Source: Muscardinus avellanarius
Lineage: Eukaryota > Chordata > Mammalia > Rodentia > Gliridae
Length of the DNA stretch: 64,000 nucleotides
Assembly (NCBI GenBank): GCA_963383645.1
Contig: OY726572.1
Span: 68,703,738 to 68,767,737 of the forward strand
Direction: 5' to 3'
The translations under genes and the position numbers were made by a program. Below, one piece after another: positions 14,635-25,615 of this stretch (positions are counted from its first letter, which is position 1; the number at the start of each line of letters is the position of its first letter). Under the pieces are notes generated by a model. That model was not told where the DNA came from, did no database searches, and was given only the letters and a program-made list of their open reading frames with translations.

Positions 14635-15744
14635 GAAGTGCTGCATTTTTAACCTGTGAATTATCCTGCTCTAAAGAAGTGGCCACAAGAAAAACCTCTT
14701 TGCCGGGAGCCTGGAGAAAGTCAGGTGAGGGAGTGGCTTTGTCACAGGGTGCGGCTGATCGCACCCTTTTGCAGGGTGTGCAGGGTAACATCAGAAAGGA
14801 CTGCAGCCCGGACTGGGAGGTACAAAGTGATCTCTGTTTACCATCAGGCAAGGCCCATTTTTTTTTTTTTTACAGTTTTTATGAGAACTTATCTGCACTA
14901 TTTTGCATTCAGTTTGAGATGAAGGGGATCATCATATTATTAAATATTTTTCAAGACATCAAACATTTGGATGCCAATATAAAGGTTGGGAATCTCACAC
15001 TGGGCAGGAAGGTATCGGAGAGAACTTCCCAGAGACTTGTTGTCCAGTTGAGGTTTAACCCATCTGTAGACATTTCATGAGTCAACAGGGAGAAGGTAGC
15101 AGGTGCCAGGCAAAGAGACATGGGACACCACGTGAAGATGTGGCGATCACAGAACGTGGGAAAATACGAGTCGATCTGGTGTGGTTGGTTTGTTGGATGA
15201 TGGGCTGGGAGCGGTTGGAGAGGAGTGTTTCAGGGCAAGAGATGATACCAAAGGCAAAGAAACCAGTTTTCAGGCTCAGGTGTCATTCAGGCAAAAAATA
15301 ATCAGTGCTTGAACTAAGAGTGACACTGAGTGGGAAGGAGGAAGAGGAGCAGATAGAGAAAGAATAGGAGAAAGAAGGAGCTGCGCCAGTGGCAGCGGGA
15401 GGAGTGGAGGAGGAAGAGCGTCACGGGCTCCTCGCTAGGCCCTGGGTTGGGCGGCTGCGTGGATGGTGCTGTCATTCAGAGATTGGAAGCAGCGGAGGGG
15501 AGCAGGTTGGGCCACCCAGCCCTGGTGGTGGCTGGGGCCGGGGCTCCCGTGGATCCATGCACTGGAGGTTCTTCGGCAAATGAAGATGTTACTCGAAATT
15601 TGGATTGTGCTCCTTTCACCAAGTTGAATGTATTAGACTGAGAAGAAGTCTGATGGTGGAGGAGACCTGCATTTATAGGAGAAAGGTTACAGACAGGGAG
15701 CTCTGAAGAAAGTTTGGAAGAAACAGTAGAAACTGAGAGGGGGC

Positions 15745-15940
15745 AGCGGGGCGTGGTGGCGCACGCTTGCAATCCCAGTACTGGGGAGGCTGACACAGGA
15801 GGATTTCAGGTTCGAAGCCAGCCTTGGCAACCTAGCAAGATCCTGTTCTCCAAAAAAAGAAATAAAAGGGGTTGAGGGTGTAGCTCAGAGGTAGAATGCT
15901 CCTGGATTCAATCCCTAGCAACACAAAAAAAGAAAAAAGA
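15745..15940 (+). repeat. B1-dID SINE
   Basis: GTGGTGGCGCACGCTTGCAA head and GTGTAGCTCAGAGGTAGAAT ID part, A-rich tail to 15940. Confidence 0.88.
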
Positions 15941-15961
15941 AAAATATGATTTACATTATCA

Positions 15962-15990
15962 TATGAGGCTATAATGCACCAATAAAATAA
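15962..15990 (+). mobile_element. Extreme 3' end of an L1 (heavily 5'-truncated)
   Basis: ATGAGGCTATAATGCACC followed by AATAAAATAAA is the terminal motif shared with the two half-L1 elements and the L1 at 30.2 kb. An AC repeat follows it (15991-16013). Confidence 0.5.
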
Positions 15991-16445
15991 ACACACACAC
16001 ACACACACACACGCGAAATTGAGAGAGGACTAGTTGAAGTAACAGATGGTTTCAAGGTTGAGAAGGGCTGACAGCATCCAGCCTGGGACAGAGGCAAGAT
16101 GCAATGCAGGGTTATTCGTTGCCTGACTTTTTTTTTCTTGGTGCACCGATTTTTGCAGTTAAACCCCAAATCCTTTAAAAACAGAGTAGTATGTCATATT
16201 TTTAAAGCATCTGTGCTGGTGCTGAGCATATGGCAAGTACACTCCCTATTTTTTTGGTTAACTGGTCCATCTTATTCTAGCTCCTTATTTCAACTTTACA
16301 AAGGTGTCAGATCAGTTTAGGTATAATCTCCTTACCTTTAATCTTTGTTGTCAGCAAATGGGGCCACTCTTATAAAGATATTTATCTATTACCAGTAAGC
16401 CCAGCATGCTGCCTGTGGATTCATAGGTATTAAAAATCTCATCAA

Positions 16446-16654
16446 GCCGGGCATGGTGGCGCACGCTTGTAATCCCCGCGCTTGGGAGGCAGAGACAGGA
16501 GGATCGCGCAGGTTCGAAGCCAGCCGCGCGTGCTGGCTTAGGAGACCCTGTTTCCAAATAAAAATGTGAAAATAGGTCTGGGAGTGTAGCCCGGAGGTAG
16601 AAGGGCTTCCAGGAACCCCAGTACCACCAAAAAAATAAATATATAAATAAAAAT
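16446..16654 (+). repeat. B1-dID SINE, subfamily A, young
   Basis: 17-bp duplication AAAAATCTCATCAAGCC at 16432-16448 and 16655-16671. It landed exactly at the 5' edge of the next SINE. Confidence 0.92.
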
Positions 16655-16668
16655 AAAAATCTCATCAA

Positions 16669-16892
16669 GCCAGGCGTGGCGGCACATGCTTTGATCCCAG
16701 CATTCAGGAGGCTGAGACAGTAGGATTGCAGGTTCGAGGACAGCCTCAGCTACTTAGTGAGGCCCTCTGCAACTCAATGAGACCCTGTTTCAAGATAAAT
16801 TATTTAAAAAATAGGAAGAGGGATGTATGTCAGAGGTAGAATGTCCCTGCTTTCAATCCCTAGTACTGCAAAAACAAAACAAAACAAAAAAA
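16669..16892 (+). repeat. B1-dID SINE, older
   Basis: Host whose 5' edge received the preceding element. (AAAAC)n tail. Confidence 0.88.
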
Positions 16893-17005
16893 CTCATCTA
16901 ACATACCTGATCCAAGGTAGGCCCCACCATCTACCTGCTTACTGTTTCGAATCTGTGACTATCAGAAGGCATGCCAGGGGTCAATTATTAAGCCAATACT
17001 ATCAA

Positions 17006-17009
<4 letters not shown>

Positions 17010-17046
<37 letters not shown>

Positions 17047-17243
17047 CTCCTCTCTCCTCTCTCCTCTCTCCTCTCTCCTCTCTTTTCTCTCTCTCTCTTC
17101 TCTTCTCTTCTCTTCTCTTCTCTTCTCTTCTCTCTCTCTCTTCTCTCTCTCTTTGGTACCAGAGATTGAGCCCAGCGACATTCTACTTCTGAGCTACCCC
17201 CCTCAGTCCAATTTTGCAGCTGTGTGTCACCATGCCTGTCAGC
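17010..17243 (-). repeat. TC-rich microsatellite with SINE remnant
   Basis: 17010-17153 is (TC)n/(TCTCC)n/(TCTTC)n. 17154-17243 is a dID remnant plus the last bases of a B1 half. The repeat probably grew from the SINE tail. Confidence 0.8.
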
Positions 17244-17706
17244 TACAGACACTCAAGCTTTCCAACTCTTAAGTCCATGAAAATTAATTAGAAAACTGAG
17301 GCATTATGGAGGAGGATTGCTTGGAAAGAGAAGATGGGTACAAATAAAACCCTCTTGAAGGACAGGTGAAGGTGCATTTAGAAGCTGAGCATCTTCTTCC
17401 TGTTAGGTAGTCATGATTCGCTTCTTGGGTTGAGGTGTCTTGCTGATAGTAGGGAAGCTGTGTTCCTTCTCTCCCGGCTGTGTGAGAAGTAGAGCAGAGC
17501 ATAGTTTTCTATATTAATAGAGATAAGAGTGAGTGCACAGGGTTAAGAAAAACACCTAGAGCCATATAACCGGTATTTTCTCAAAAATTGAGTTTTGTTC
17601 TTGTGAGCACTCTCCCAGAGATTTTCTTTTGGGAGAGAAAATGTCACTTCTTATCTCATTGCTCAAAGAAAAACATAAATCAGATTTTTCTTTAAGAAGA
17701 ATTGAG

Positions 17707-17890
17707 TGCTGGGCATGGTGGCTCACACCTGTAATCCTGGTACTTGGGAGGCTGAGATCAGAGGATCTCAGGTTCACAGCCAGCCTCAGCAATAGAGACA
17801 GCCTGTTTCAAAATAAAAATAAACTAGGGCTGTGGTATAGCTCAGAGGTAGAATGCCCATAGGTTCAATCCTCAGTACAGAAAGAAAAAG
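17707..17890 (+). repeat. B1-dID SINE
   Basis: GCTGGGCATGGTGGCTCACA to AATCCTCAGTAC with a short A-rich tail. Confidence 0.87.
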
Positions 17891-18233
17891 AGTCTATCCA
17901 TTACTTTGCTGTGTTACTTTTTCTTTGTAAAGAAGAAAGAAATTGTATACTGGGAATTGAAAGGAAAAACAGTGACTTCACAGAAAGAAAAATACTCCTT
18001 TCTTGATACCTGGTGAGAGGTACCAAAAGAAACAAAATCAGGAGAAACTTTCGACATTTAGGGATAACCACAATCTTAAACCATGGATTCCAGGAGCCAC
18101 CTGCCAGTAGAAGCGCAGGTTAAATTAAAATAAAGGAGGATAGGAAGGTGTTCAGCTCTTAGGGCGGGGAAGACAGTCTTGGAGGCTCAGAGGACCCTCA
18201 CAGTTGGAGAATGGGCTGGAGACCACTCAGCTG

Positions 18234-18279
18234 GAAGGATGCCCTGTGGAGAGTGGGAGGTCTCCACAGGGCATCCTTC
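18234..18279. repeat. Perfect 19-bp inverted repeat with 8-nt loop
   Basis: Left arm 18234-18252 (GAAGGATGCCCTGTGGAGA), loop GTGGGAGG, right arm 18261-18279 an exact reverse complement. A third partial copy, TCCACAGGGC, follows at 18280. Pairing does not extend beyond the arms. Confidence 0.9.
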
Positions 18280-18551
18280 TCCACAGGGCCTTTCTCCCTC
18301 TGCCTCAGCTTCTGAGGGCAGGTCTGGGCTGACCACAGTTGGCTGGAGAGAAGAGAAGCCAGACACTAAAAGCCACTCTGGACCCAAAAGCCAGCATCCC
18401 CAAACACAGGCCATATGCAGAGGGAAAAAATGTGTGTATTTGCTGAACCACCAAACAAAAATCCTGCCAAATAGGAGACTTTCTTTTCACTTGATGTCTT
18501 ATCAGAGTGACCAGCTCACACTTTTTTGAAGGAATAAACCAATACTAGAGT

Positions 18552-18664
18552 GTACAGGAGACCCTGTTTCCAAAAATAAAAAAGTATAAAATAGGTCTGG
18601 GAGTGTAGCCCAAAGGTAGAAGAGCTTCCAGAAACTCAGTACCACCAAAAAAAAAAAAAAAAAG
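18552..18664 (+). repeat. B1-dID SINE, subfamily A, 5'-truncated
   Basis: Starts at GGAGACCCTGTTTCCAAA, so only linker, dID half and tail are left. Confidence 0.82.
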
Positions 18665-18763
18665 TTAAATCCTTGTGTAACCAACAGAATGGAACATTAC
18701 CAACACTTCAGCATACCCTTTATCCCCCCATCCGATCACTTATCTCCTGACCCACTAAAGCAT

Positions 18764-18880
18764 GGGTTAGCAAACTATGGCCTGCACATCAAATCTGGCC
18801 CATCTGTGAGTTAAACTGATTTATGTTTAATTTTATGTTAAATTGTTGAAAAAATGCAAGAATACTATTTCATGACTCAA
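18764..18880 (+). mobile_element. Possible hAT-like DNA transposon fragment
   Basis: GTTAGCAAACTATGGCCTGC and CAAATCTGGCCCATCTGTG match the 5' wording of a common mammalian DNA transposon. The family name is uncertain. Confidence 0.4.
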
Positions 18881-18892
18881 ATATAAGAAATC

Positions 18893-19042
18893 CATGACAT
18901 ACTCCTGTATCCCAGACTTGAAGGCTGAGACAGGAGGATCTCAGGTTCAAGGCCAGCCTCAGCGACATAGTGAGACCCTGTTTCAAAATAAAAAATGAAC
19001 TAGGGCTGGGGACATAAGTCATAGGTAGAATTACCCTGGTTT
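18893..19042 (+). repeat. B1-dID SINE, partial
   Basis: B1 half without its first 25 bases. The dID half is broken off after TAGAATTACCCTGG. Confidence 0.78.
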
Positions 19043-19171
19043 GCCTGGTGTGGTGATGCATGCTTATAATCCCAGCACTTGGGAGGCTGAGCCAGGAGGA
19101 TCACAGGTTTACAGCTAGCCTCAGCTACTTAGGCCCTCCACAACTTAGACCCTGTTTCAAAATAAAGAGGA
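19043..19171 (+). repeat. Left half of the B1-dID SINE split by half-L1 copy 1
   Basis: B1 half up to the linker TTTCAAAATAAAGAG. The matching dID half resumes at 21964. Confidence 0.88.
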
Positions 19172-19961
19172 CTTCCGGGAAGATGGCGACCGAGAAAAGC
19201 GGGGCTTAAGAGTCCCGCTAACAACCAATCTCCATTACCACAAAAAGAGCGCCTTTCATAGCCAGAAAACACCATCACCAGAAAAACAAAAAAAACCACC
19301 AGGCTCCAGAGAGAAAGCGGACTGAGAACAGAGCTCAGGGCCACAGAGGAGACACACGCGCCCGAGGACGCGGCAGCAGCGCCATACTGCCGGCGGCAGC
19401 GGCGAACTCAACAGACGGCTACAGCAAGCCAGGTGAGCCGCTGCGGAACAGCCAGGCGGGATCTTTCGGCGCAGACAGCATTTAAAGCTCCCAGTGGCTG
19501 AGCTCAGCACACGAGGCAGGGATTCAGAGTGGAAATCAAAACCAGAGAAGAAAAAATACGTCAGCCTCATGGCCGAGGGCGTGGCAGAGGCGCCATATTG
19601 TCACCGGCGGCGGCAGCAGCAGTGAATTCACCGAGTCCAGTACAGCTACATCTGCGTACTCAAGAACAGTGAGTCAAATTGCGGGCCACAGAGGAGAAAT
19701 CGCAGTATTGGGCCTCCTGGGACTTGACCCAGTGAGGGAGTGGTGATGGCAGAGATATCACACCATAGGAGAACGTGCAACCTGGCACCCCCCATAGTTT
19801 AAAGCAGCCTCTATCGACTCCCTGGGTCGGAGACTCTGTGATACAACCCAGTAAAGGAGTAGTGGGGTCTGAGATAATACAGACTCGAGATCCAGAGCAC
19901 CTTAAGTGAAGCCATAGTGACCCAAGGGAAGAACCCAGAGAAGGCACAAACATCCGAAATC

Positions 19962-20879
19962 ATGGGAAAGAGGAATAACACTGGAGTAATGAATGTGCAC
20001 AACCCCACAACATCAGAACCCGATAAAACAGAAAATCAGAGATTTCTAGAAGATCAAATCAGGAAAATAACTGTAGAAATAATAGAGGTGCTTCGAAAAG
20101 AACTCAGAGAGAGCCAAAAAGAGATAAAGGATGCAATTAATGAAGTAAAGGCCTCAATTCAAAGCACAAACAACCAATTAGACCACATGGAGAACAGAAT
20201 CTCGCTCTTAGAAGATGAGCAATCCAAAAATGAATGCATAGTTTCTAATCTAGAAAAAAATATCCAACAGCAGGAATCTGACATTGAAGAAATATGGGCC
20301 CATCTTAAGAGAGCTAACCTAAGAATAATTGGAATAGAGGAGGGAAAAGAAAGTGATACCAAAGGGATCAACAATCTCTTCAAGGAAGTAATAGCAGAAA
20401 ATTTTCCAAATATAGAGCAAGAGGTTGATACACAGGTCCAGGAAACTTATAGAACTCCCTTTAGACAGGATCGGAGAAGAGGATCCCCACGCCATATAAT
20501 TGTCAAAATGACCAATGTGGAAGCCAAGCAGAGAATCTTAAAGGCAACAAAAACAAAGGGCCAAGTGACATTCAGAGGCAAACCAATTAGAATCACTCCA
20601 GACTTCCCAAACCAAGTCATGAGAGCCAGAAGGGCTTGGAGTAACATATTCCAAACTCTGAAAGAAAACAACTTCCAGCCAAAAATTTCCTATCCAGCAA
20701 AACTTTCTATCAAATTAGATGGAAAAATAAGAAGCTTCCATGACAAACAGAAACTGAAGGAATTTATGTCTTCAAAACCAGTACTAGAGAAAATACTCAA
20801 CGAGATTAACTACAAAGAAGAAATAGGTAACACTCACCAGAACCAGAGAAACAAGAGTTTCCATCCAACAGACAACTAA
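19962..20879 (+). CDS. L1-type ORF1 protein, open, 305 residues
   Basis: An RNA-binding chaperone of LINE-1 particles. From the ATG at 19962 (MGKRNNTGVMN) the frame is open to TAA at 20877-20879. It shows an N-terminal heptad-rich coiled coil (ENRISLLEDEQSKNE region), an RRM-like block around ANLRIIGIEEGKE and RHIIVKM, and the C-terminal domain with RAWSNIFQTLKE and SYPAKLSIKLDGK. The length is close to other mammalian ORF1 proteins (about 340). A longer frame back to 19917 starts at GTG, so I chose the ATG. It lies in the element's own strand and in TET3 sense. Whether it is expressed is unknown. Confidence 0.8.
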   Translation: MGKRNNTGVMNVHNPTTSEPDKTENQRFLEDQIRKITVEIIEVLRKELRESQKEIKDAINEVKASIQSTNNQLDHMENRISLLEDEQSKNECIVSNLEKNIQQQESDIEEIWAHLKRANLRIIGIEEGKESDTKGINNLFKEVIAENFPNIEQEVDTQVQETYRTPFRQDRRRGSPRHIIVKMTNVEAKQRILKATKTKGQVTFRGKPIRITPDFPNQVMRARRAWSNIFQTLKENNFQPKISYPAKLSIKLDGKIRSFHDKQKLKEFMSSKPVLEKILNEINYKEEIGNTHQNQRNKSFHPTDN

Positions 20880-20949
20880 GATTGGTTATCTGTGGAGATT
20901 CATTATTTATGTTAGTCTTTTACCTATCTCTAAGTTGTATTGTTTGCCT

Positions 20950-21600
20950 TTATTGTTGTTAATTTTTAGGATTTCTAGTTGGAATATTAATATACCTTCA
21001 GATATAGCATTTGGAAATATTTTATCCAATTCTATTAGTAACTTTTAACTCTGTTTACATTGTCTTTGGATATACAATATTTTCTTTTATTTTTTAGGGA
21101 GTTTGTATATTCTTCTGTTGCCTGTGCCATTGAAATCATATCCAAGAAATCACTGCCAATTTCAATGTTGTGAGGTTTTATGACCCAGATTTTCTCCTAA
21201 AAGTTTATAGTCTAAAGATTTATATTTAGGTCTTTTATCTATTTTGAGTTAATACTTGTATATGGGATTAGGTAAAGGTCCAATTTTATTCTTTTCCATG
21301 TAATTATTATTTTTCAACAATATTTAGTTAAAAGATTATTATTTCCACCACCAAATGTTCGTGGAAACCTTGTCAAAAATAACTTGACAATATAGGGAAG
21401 AATTTAGCTCTAGGCTTGTATTTAACTCCAATGGTCTATATATCTGCCTTTAGAACAGTACTACACTGTTTCAATTATTGTAGCTTTATATGGTTTGAAA
21501 TCAGAAAATATATATCTGCTAGCTTTGTTCTTTTTCAAGATCGTTTTGGGTATCTAGAATTCATATTCCATATTAGGATAGATTTTTTTCTGAAAAATAA
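20950..21600 (-). mobile_element. Antisense L1M ORF2 fragment built into half-L1 copy 1
   Basis: The + strand contains phrases typical of antisense L1M ORF2, such as GTTGCCTGTGCCATTGAAAT, TATCCAAGAAATCACTGCC, CCAATGGTCTATATATCTGC and TATGGTTTGAAATCAGAAAA. It follows the ORF1 stop by about 70 bp, where a normal L1 would start ORF2. The same piece at the same junction is in copy 2. Confidence 0.75.
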
Positions 21601-21963
21601 ATATATAAATATATGATAGTTTCACCTAAAAAAACAGAAAAAAATATGCTCTAGTAAGAAAGAAAGCAAAAAGAAATATTGAAATGTTATCTTTAAATCA
21701 TCAAACACTTGGTATCAGACAAATGAAACTGTTATGTGAGATTATCATTTTTAATTTTGGATAAATTGCTATAATACTAGATATCAACCACTAAGCCAAG
21801 CATGGGAAGGAGGGATGGGGAGAGAATGGGGTGGGGATCGGGTGGGGGCTGACTGGGCGATGTGTGCATGTATGTCTACAAAAGTTTGTATCCCACTATG
21901 ATGTATGAATACAGTGCACCAATAAAATAAAACTAAAAAATTAAAAAAAAAATAAATAAAGAG

Positions 21964-22090
21964 TAAAAAATAGGGATGGGGTGTAGCTCAGAGGTAAAAT
22001 GTCCCTGGGTTTAATCCCCAGTACCACACACACAAGAAAAAGAATTAGCCTGGGTTCAGTTCCTAACAACACACACACACACACACACAC
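21964..22090 (+). repeat. Right half of the split SINE with AC tail
   Basis: TAAAAAATAGGGATGGGGTG through CCCCAGTACC, followed by (AC)n-rich tail including a second short ID-like scrap. Confidence 0.85.
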
Positions 22091-22217
22091 TCTCCAAATT
22101 TCAGGGTTCATAAATAAAAATTGACACATAGCATTTATTAGTTTCTGTATCATCAGAAACATTTTTGTCTTACAGTAGCAAAGTGGAGTAGCTGCTACCC
22201 TGCACCCTGTAACTCAC

Positions 22218-22220
<3 letters not shown>

Positions 22221-22267
<47 letters not shown>

Positions 22268-22465
22268 CGTGTGCGCGCGTGCTACTGGGGTTCCTGGAAG
22301 CCCTTCTACCTTTGGGCTACACTCCCAGACCTATTTTATACTTTTTTTAATTTTTTTGGAAACAGGATCTCTTAAGCCAGTGGGGCTTGCTTCCAACCAG
22401 TGCGATCCTCCTGTCTCCGCCTCCCAAGCGCGGGGATTACAAGCGTGCGCCACCACACCCAGCTT
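22221..22465 (-). repeat. (GT)n and B1-dID SINE, subfamily A
   Basis: (GT)n at 22221-22281 sits where the T tail would be. SINE 22282-22465. Flanks GTAACTCACT occur on both sides (22209 and 22466). Confidence 0.88.
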
Positions 22466-22559
22466 GTAACTCACTCCTAACCACGCACTTCCAGTTCTTA
22501 AGCTTCATGCATCTTGCAGCTGTGCGTGCATGTGTATGTAGCTTCTACATTCTTGTTGT

Positions 22560-23110
22560 CATTCAGTGATGGGTCTGTGAGAGTCCTCTGTGTAGTATGT
22601 ACCAGGACTTTTCATTTGTTCTTACTGTTTTATAGTCTTCTTCTTTGTAACTATGCCACTCTGTAGCCACTAGATCGCAGATGGGCTTTTGGATTGTCCC
22701 TATTTGGGGTTATAAATCTTGCAGATATAAAGCATTCTTATCCATGTCTCTTGGTGGAGAATATATATATATATATATAATTTCTGCTAAGTTTATTCTT
22801 AGGACTTAAATTACATGTGTTTAGTGTTACCAGGTGCCATCAGTTTTCCAAGGTAGCTATAATTATTTAAACAAGCATTGCGCTGTATCCTAACCAGCAA
22901 ATAGCGCTCTCAGTCTCTTTGCCATCTTGACAGGTATATAATAGTAACTCACCGTGGCTTTAATTTCCCAGATAATGAATGAGGCTGTGCACTTTTCCGT
23001 GTGCCCCCTTTTGTAAATGCCCGTGCGATTCTTGCACATTTCTCTGTTGTGTTTTTATTTTTTCCCCTCGCTGGTAAGAGTTCATTATTCTGGAGATGAG
23101 TAATTTGTCA
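22560..23110 (-). mobile_element. Old L1M fragment, antisense
   Basis: Text such as CCAGATAATGAATGAGGCTG, GTGCCCCCTTTTGTAAATGC and CTCTGTTGTGTTTTTATTTT follows the antisense L1M pattern. Diverged, with vague edges. Confidence 0.5.
22761..22780. repeat. (AT)n microsatellite
   Basis: Nine to ten AT units within old L1M sequence. Confidence 0.85.
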
Positions 23111-24356
23111 GGTGTGTGTTTTGCATTCCTGAGTAGAGTGTTGAAATAAAAAGTTTAACTCAAGAATAAGTCACCATTCATGCATGTAAAGACTTCATCA
23201 AAACATTTCCAAGTATTCAAGAACTCAGATTTCGTGGAGATGCATCAAAATGCTGGCCGTGAACACTAAATCTGTTCAAAAATAAAAAAAGAAAAGTCTA
23301 AATTTATGTAATTATAATTATTTTCTAAAACAAAAAATTCCTTACTCCACTTGAAATATTTTTATATTAAACATCTTATAATAGAGAAGGGAAGAAATGT
23401 TCATGAAGACAGTAAAGGCAAAGAGAAGCGGAAGAAACTGCAGAGGTTCTAACTTCTCCCAGTACTATTAGCAACACCAAAAACTACTGTGGGTTTTACA
23501 AAATTACCAGGGGTGGTGCTAGTAGAGGAAATAAAAGAAAATGCAAAACCTATGGCAAAAGAAACCAAGGAAGCATATAAACTTGGAAAGCAAAAAAGGA
23601 CAAGAAGACCAAATATATAATGTTAAATGTAAATAGAATACATTCACCTATTGATTTGAAGATCAGTAGCATTAATAACACGGTGAAGGTTAACAAACCT
23701 AATTTTGCTATAGGAAAAACAGTTCCACATGCTAGTTGCTGGTGCAGAGCATCGTCTCTGCTCGGGTACCGTGGCCGAGGACAAGCCTGGTGGCACCTCT
23801 CACTAGCTGCCAAGTGAACTCCAGTGTGTGTCTGTGCGTGGTGCCGCAGCGACACATACGGCGTGGTGTAAGCCCACAGGTGGTGTGTTTGGCACTGCAG
23901 GAAGGAAAGGCAAATCAGTGCCCAGAACGTATTGTTGAAGAAAACAGGGTTGGTTGTCCCACACATAATCTCACTGCCATTCTGGATTTCTGATATTGTG
24001 ACTTATTTCTGTATCTCTGTGGGCTAGAGGTTAGATCTGAGTACTTGATTAGATTCCTGTGGGGAAAATATTTTTTAGATGGATGATGTTCATACTGTGT
24101 CACACTCAGAAGTCTGATTGTCCTACTTTGTGATGGGCAGTCACTAGGTTGAGGAGGTGAGAGCCAGGTCTTTCCACTGTATAAAAGTTACGTTTTCTCC
24201 TTTGCATCCAGCAAGTAACCTGTGGACGACGCCTGGCACCCCTGTGACGGTCCAGATCCACACGTTCCTTACACCAATTAATTTCTCATTGGGGATTGCA
24301 AATTGGGGTTCTCTAATTCTCTCATTTTTATATTTAATACATGCTGTTTTTCTTAG

Positions 24357-24650
24357 CCTGGATGGATCTGGAAAACATTATGCTAAGTGAAATAAGTCAG
24401 TCTCAGACGAACGCATACTGCGTGATTCCACTTATGTGAGGTATCTAAAATAGTCAAGCTTACAGAAGTAGAAAATAGAATGTTAGTTGCCAGGAGATGG
24501 GGAAAGAGAAAAAAGGGAAGTTGTTCAGTGGATATAAAATTATAGTCATACAAGAAAGATAAGTTCTAGAGAGCTACTGTATAACATTTTGCCTATACTT
24601 AGTATCATCGTGCACCTAATATTTTGTTAAAAGAATAATCTTAAAATGTT
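24357..24650 (+). mobile_element. Old L1M 3' fragment, sense
   Basis: ACATTATGCTAAGTGAAATA, GATTCCACTTATGTGAGGTA and TAGTTGCCAGGAGATGGGG are hallmarks of the sense L1M 3' UTR. Confidence 0.7.
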
Positions 24651-24670
24651 ATCACCAAAAAAAGGGATTT

Positions 24671-24854
24671 GGGGGGAGTACTGGGGTTGGAACCCAGAGG
24701 CTTTCTACCTCCAGGCTACACCACCAGCCCTATTTTATATTTTATTTGGAAACAGGGTCCCACTAAGTAGCTGAGGCTGGCTTCGAACCTATGCGATCCT
24801 CCTGTCTCAGCCTCCCAAGCGCTGGGATTACAAATGTGCGCCACCACGCCCAGC
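24671..24854 (-). repeat. B1-dID SINE, complete
   Basis: Perfect 14-bp duplication AAAAAAAGGGATTT at 24657-24670 and 24855-24868. Confidence 0.92.
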
Positions 24855-25002
24855 AAAAAAAGGGATTTTTAGGTTACTTTCTTTTACCAGAAAACCAGGG
24901 TATTGCATAATTTCTCTTTTAATGATCAGTTATCAGAATATAAGTAGTGGTTTCCAATTACATTTCATCAGTTAGAAAGTGTATATGTGTATACATTTAT
25001 AT

Positions 25003-25411
25003 ATATTTTTTGTACTGGGGAAGGAAACCCAGAGTCTTTCTACCTTCAAGCTACAGCTCCATCCCTCTTTTTACTTCTTTTTTTTTCAAACTCTGTCTTG
25101 CTAAGTTGCTGAGGCTGGCTTTGAACCTATGATCCTCCTGTCTCAGCCTCCCAAGTACTGAATTACATACATGTGCCATCACACCCAGCATGTATATATG
25201 CTTTTTTATTTTTGCTTTTTGTGATACTGGGGGTGGAACCTTAGGAGCATTCTGTCTCCAAACTACCCCCAACTTTCCCCCCCCTTTCTAAAACAGTCTT
25301 GCTAACTTACCGAGGGTCTTGCTAAGTTTGCTGTGGCTAGCCTTGAACCTACAGTCCTCCTTTTTAGCCTCCCAAGTACTGGAATGACAGGCAGGCACCA
25401 GAATGCCTGAC
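25003..25411 (-). repeat. Two B1-dID SINEs in tandem, older
   Basis: 25003-25192 and 25205-25411. Both have a readable dID half and B1 half with many substitutions. Confidence 0.82.
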
Positions 25412-25615
25412 CCCTGCATATACTTTCCAAAAGCATCTTTGATATTTTTGTAAGTCAGCGTGTGGGTTTTAATAAGTGATACCTTATCCAAATTGTTAGC
25501 TGGGCAGCCATTATGATACCTGAACACACATGCATTTGATCATATGTTTTTATTTTATCTTTTTAGTCAAGTTGTGTCATGTGTGTTGGGTTTAAATGCT
25601 CTTTAAGAAAGCCAG

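Larger units (their letters stand above)
19172..21953 (+). mobile_element. HAL1-like chimeric half-L1 element, copy 1 (2.78 kb)
   Basis: A 5'-complete retroelement. It begins GACTTCCGGGAAGATGGCGA, with a YY1-like AAGATGGCG near its first base as in L1 promoters, followed by a CpG-rich 5' UTR and an L1 ORF1. No ORF2 follows. Instead 20950-21600 reads as the antisense strand of an older L1M ORF2 3' region, then about 190 bp of family-specific A/T-rich DNA, then an L1 3' UTR with a G-rich tract (21800-21860) and the terminal motif GCACCAATAAAA plus A-rich tail. AAATAAAGAG flanks it at 19162-19171 and 21954-21963 as a target-site duplication, splitting a B1-dID SINE at its linker. Mobilisation must have used ORF2 protein from another L1. 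Confidence 0.85.

Noticed and set aside
20880..21950. Possible ORF2 of an autonomous L1 downstream of ORF1
   Set aside because: No endonuclease or reverse transcriptase motif on the + strand; the region is antisense to L1M ORF2 and too short.
23380..23970. Possible gene fragment around 23.4-24.0 kb
   Set aside because: A-rich sequence with frames on both strands but no recognisable protein; left as unassigned.
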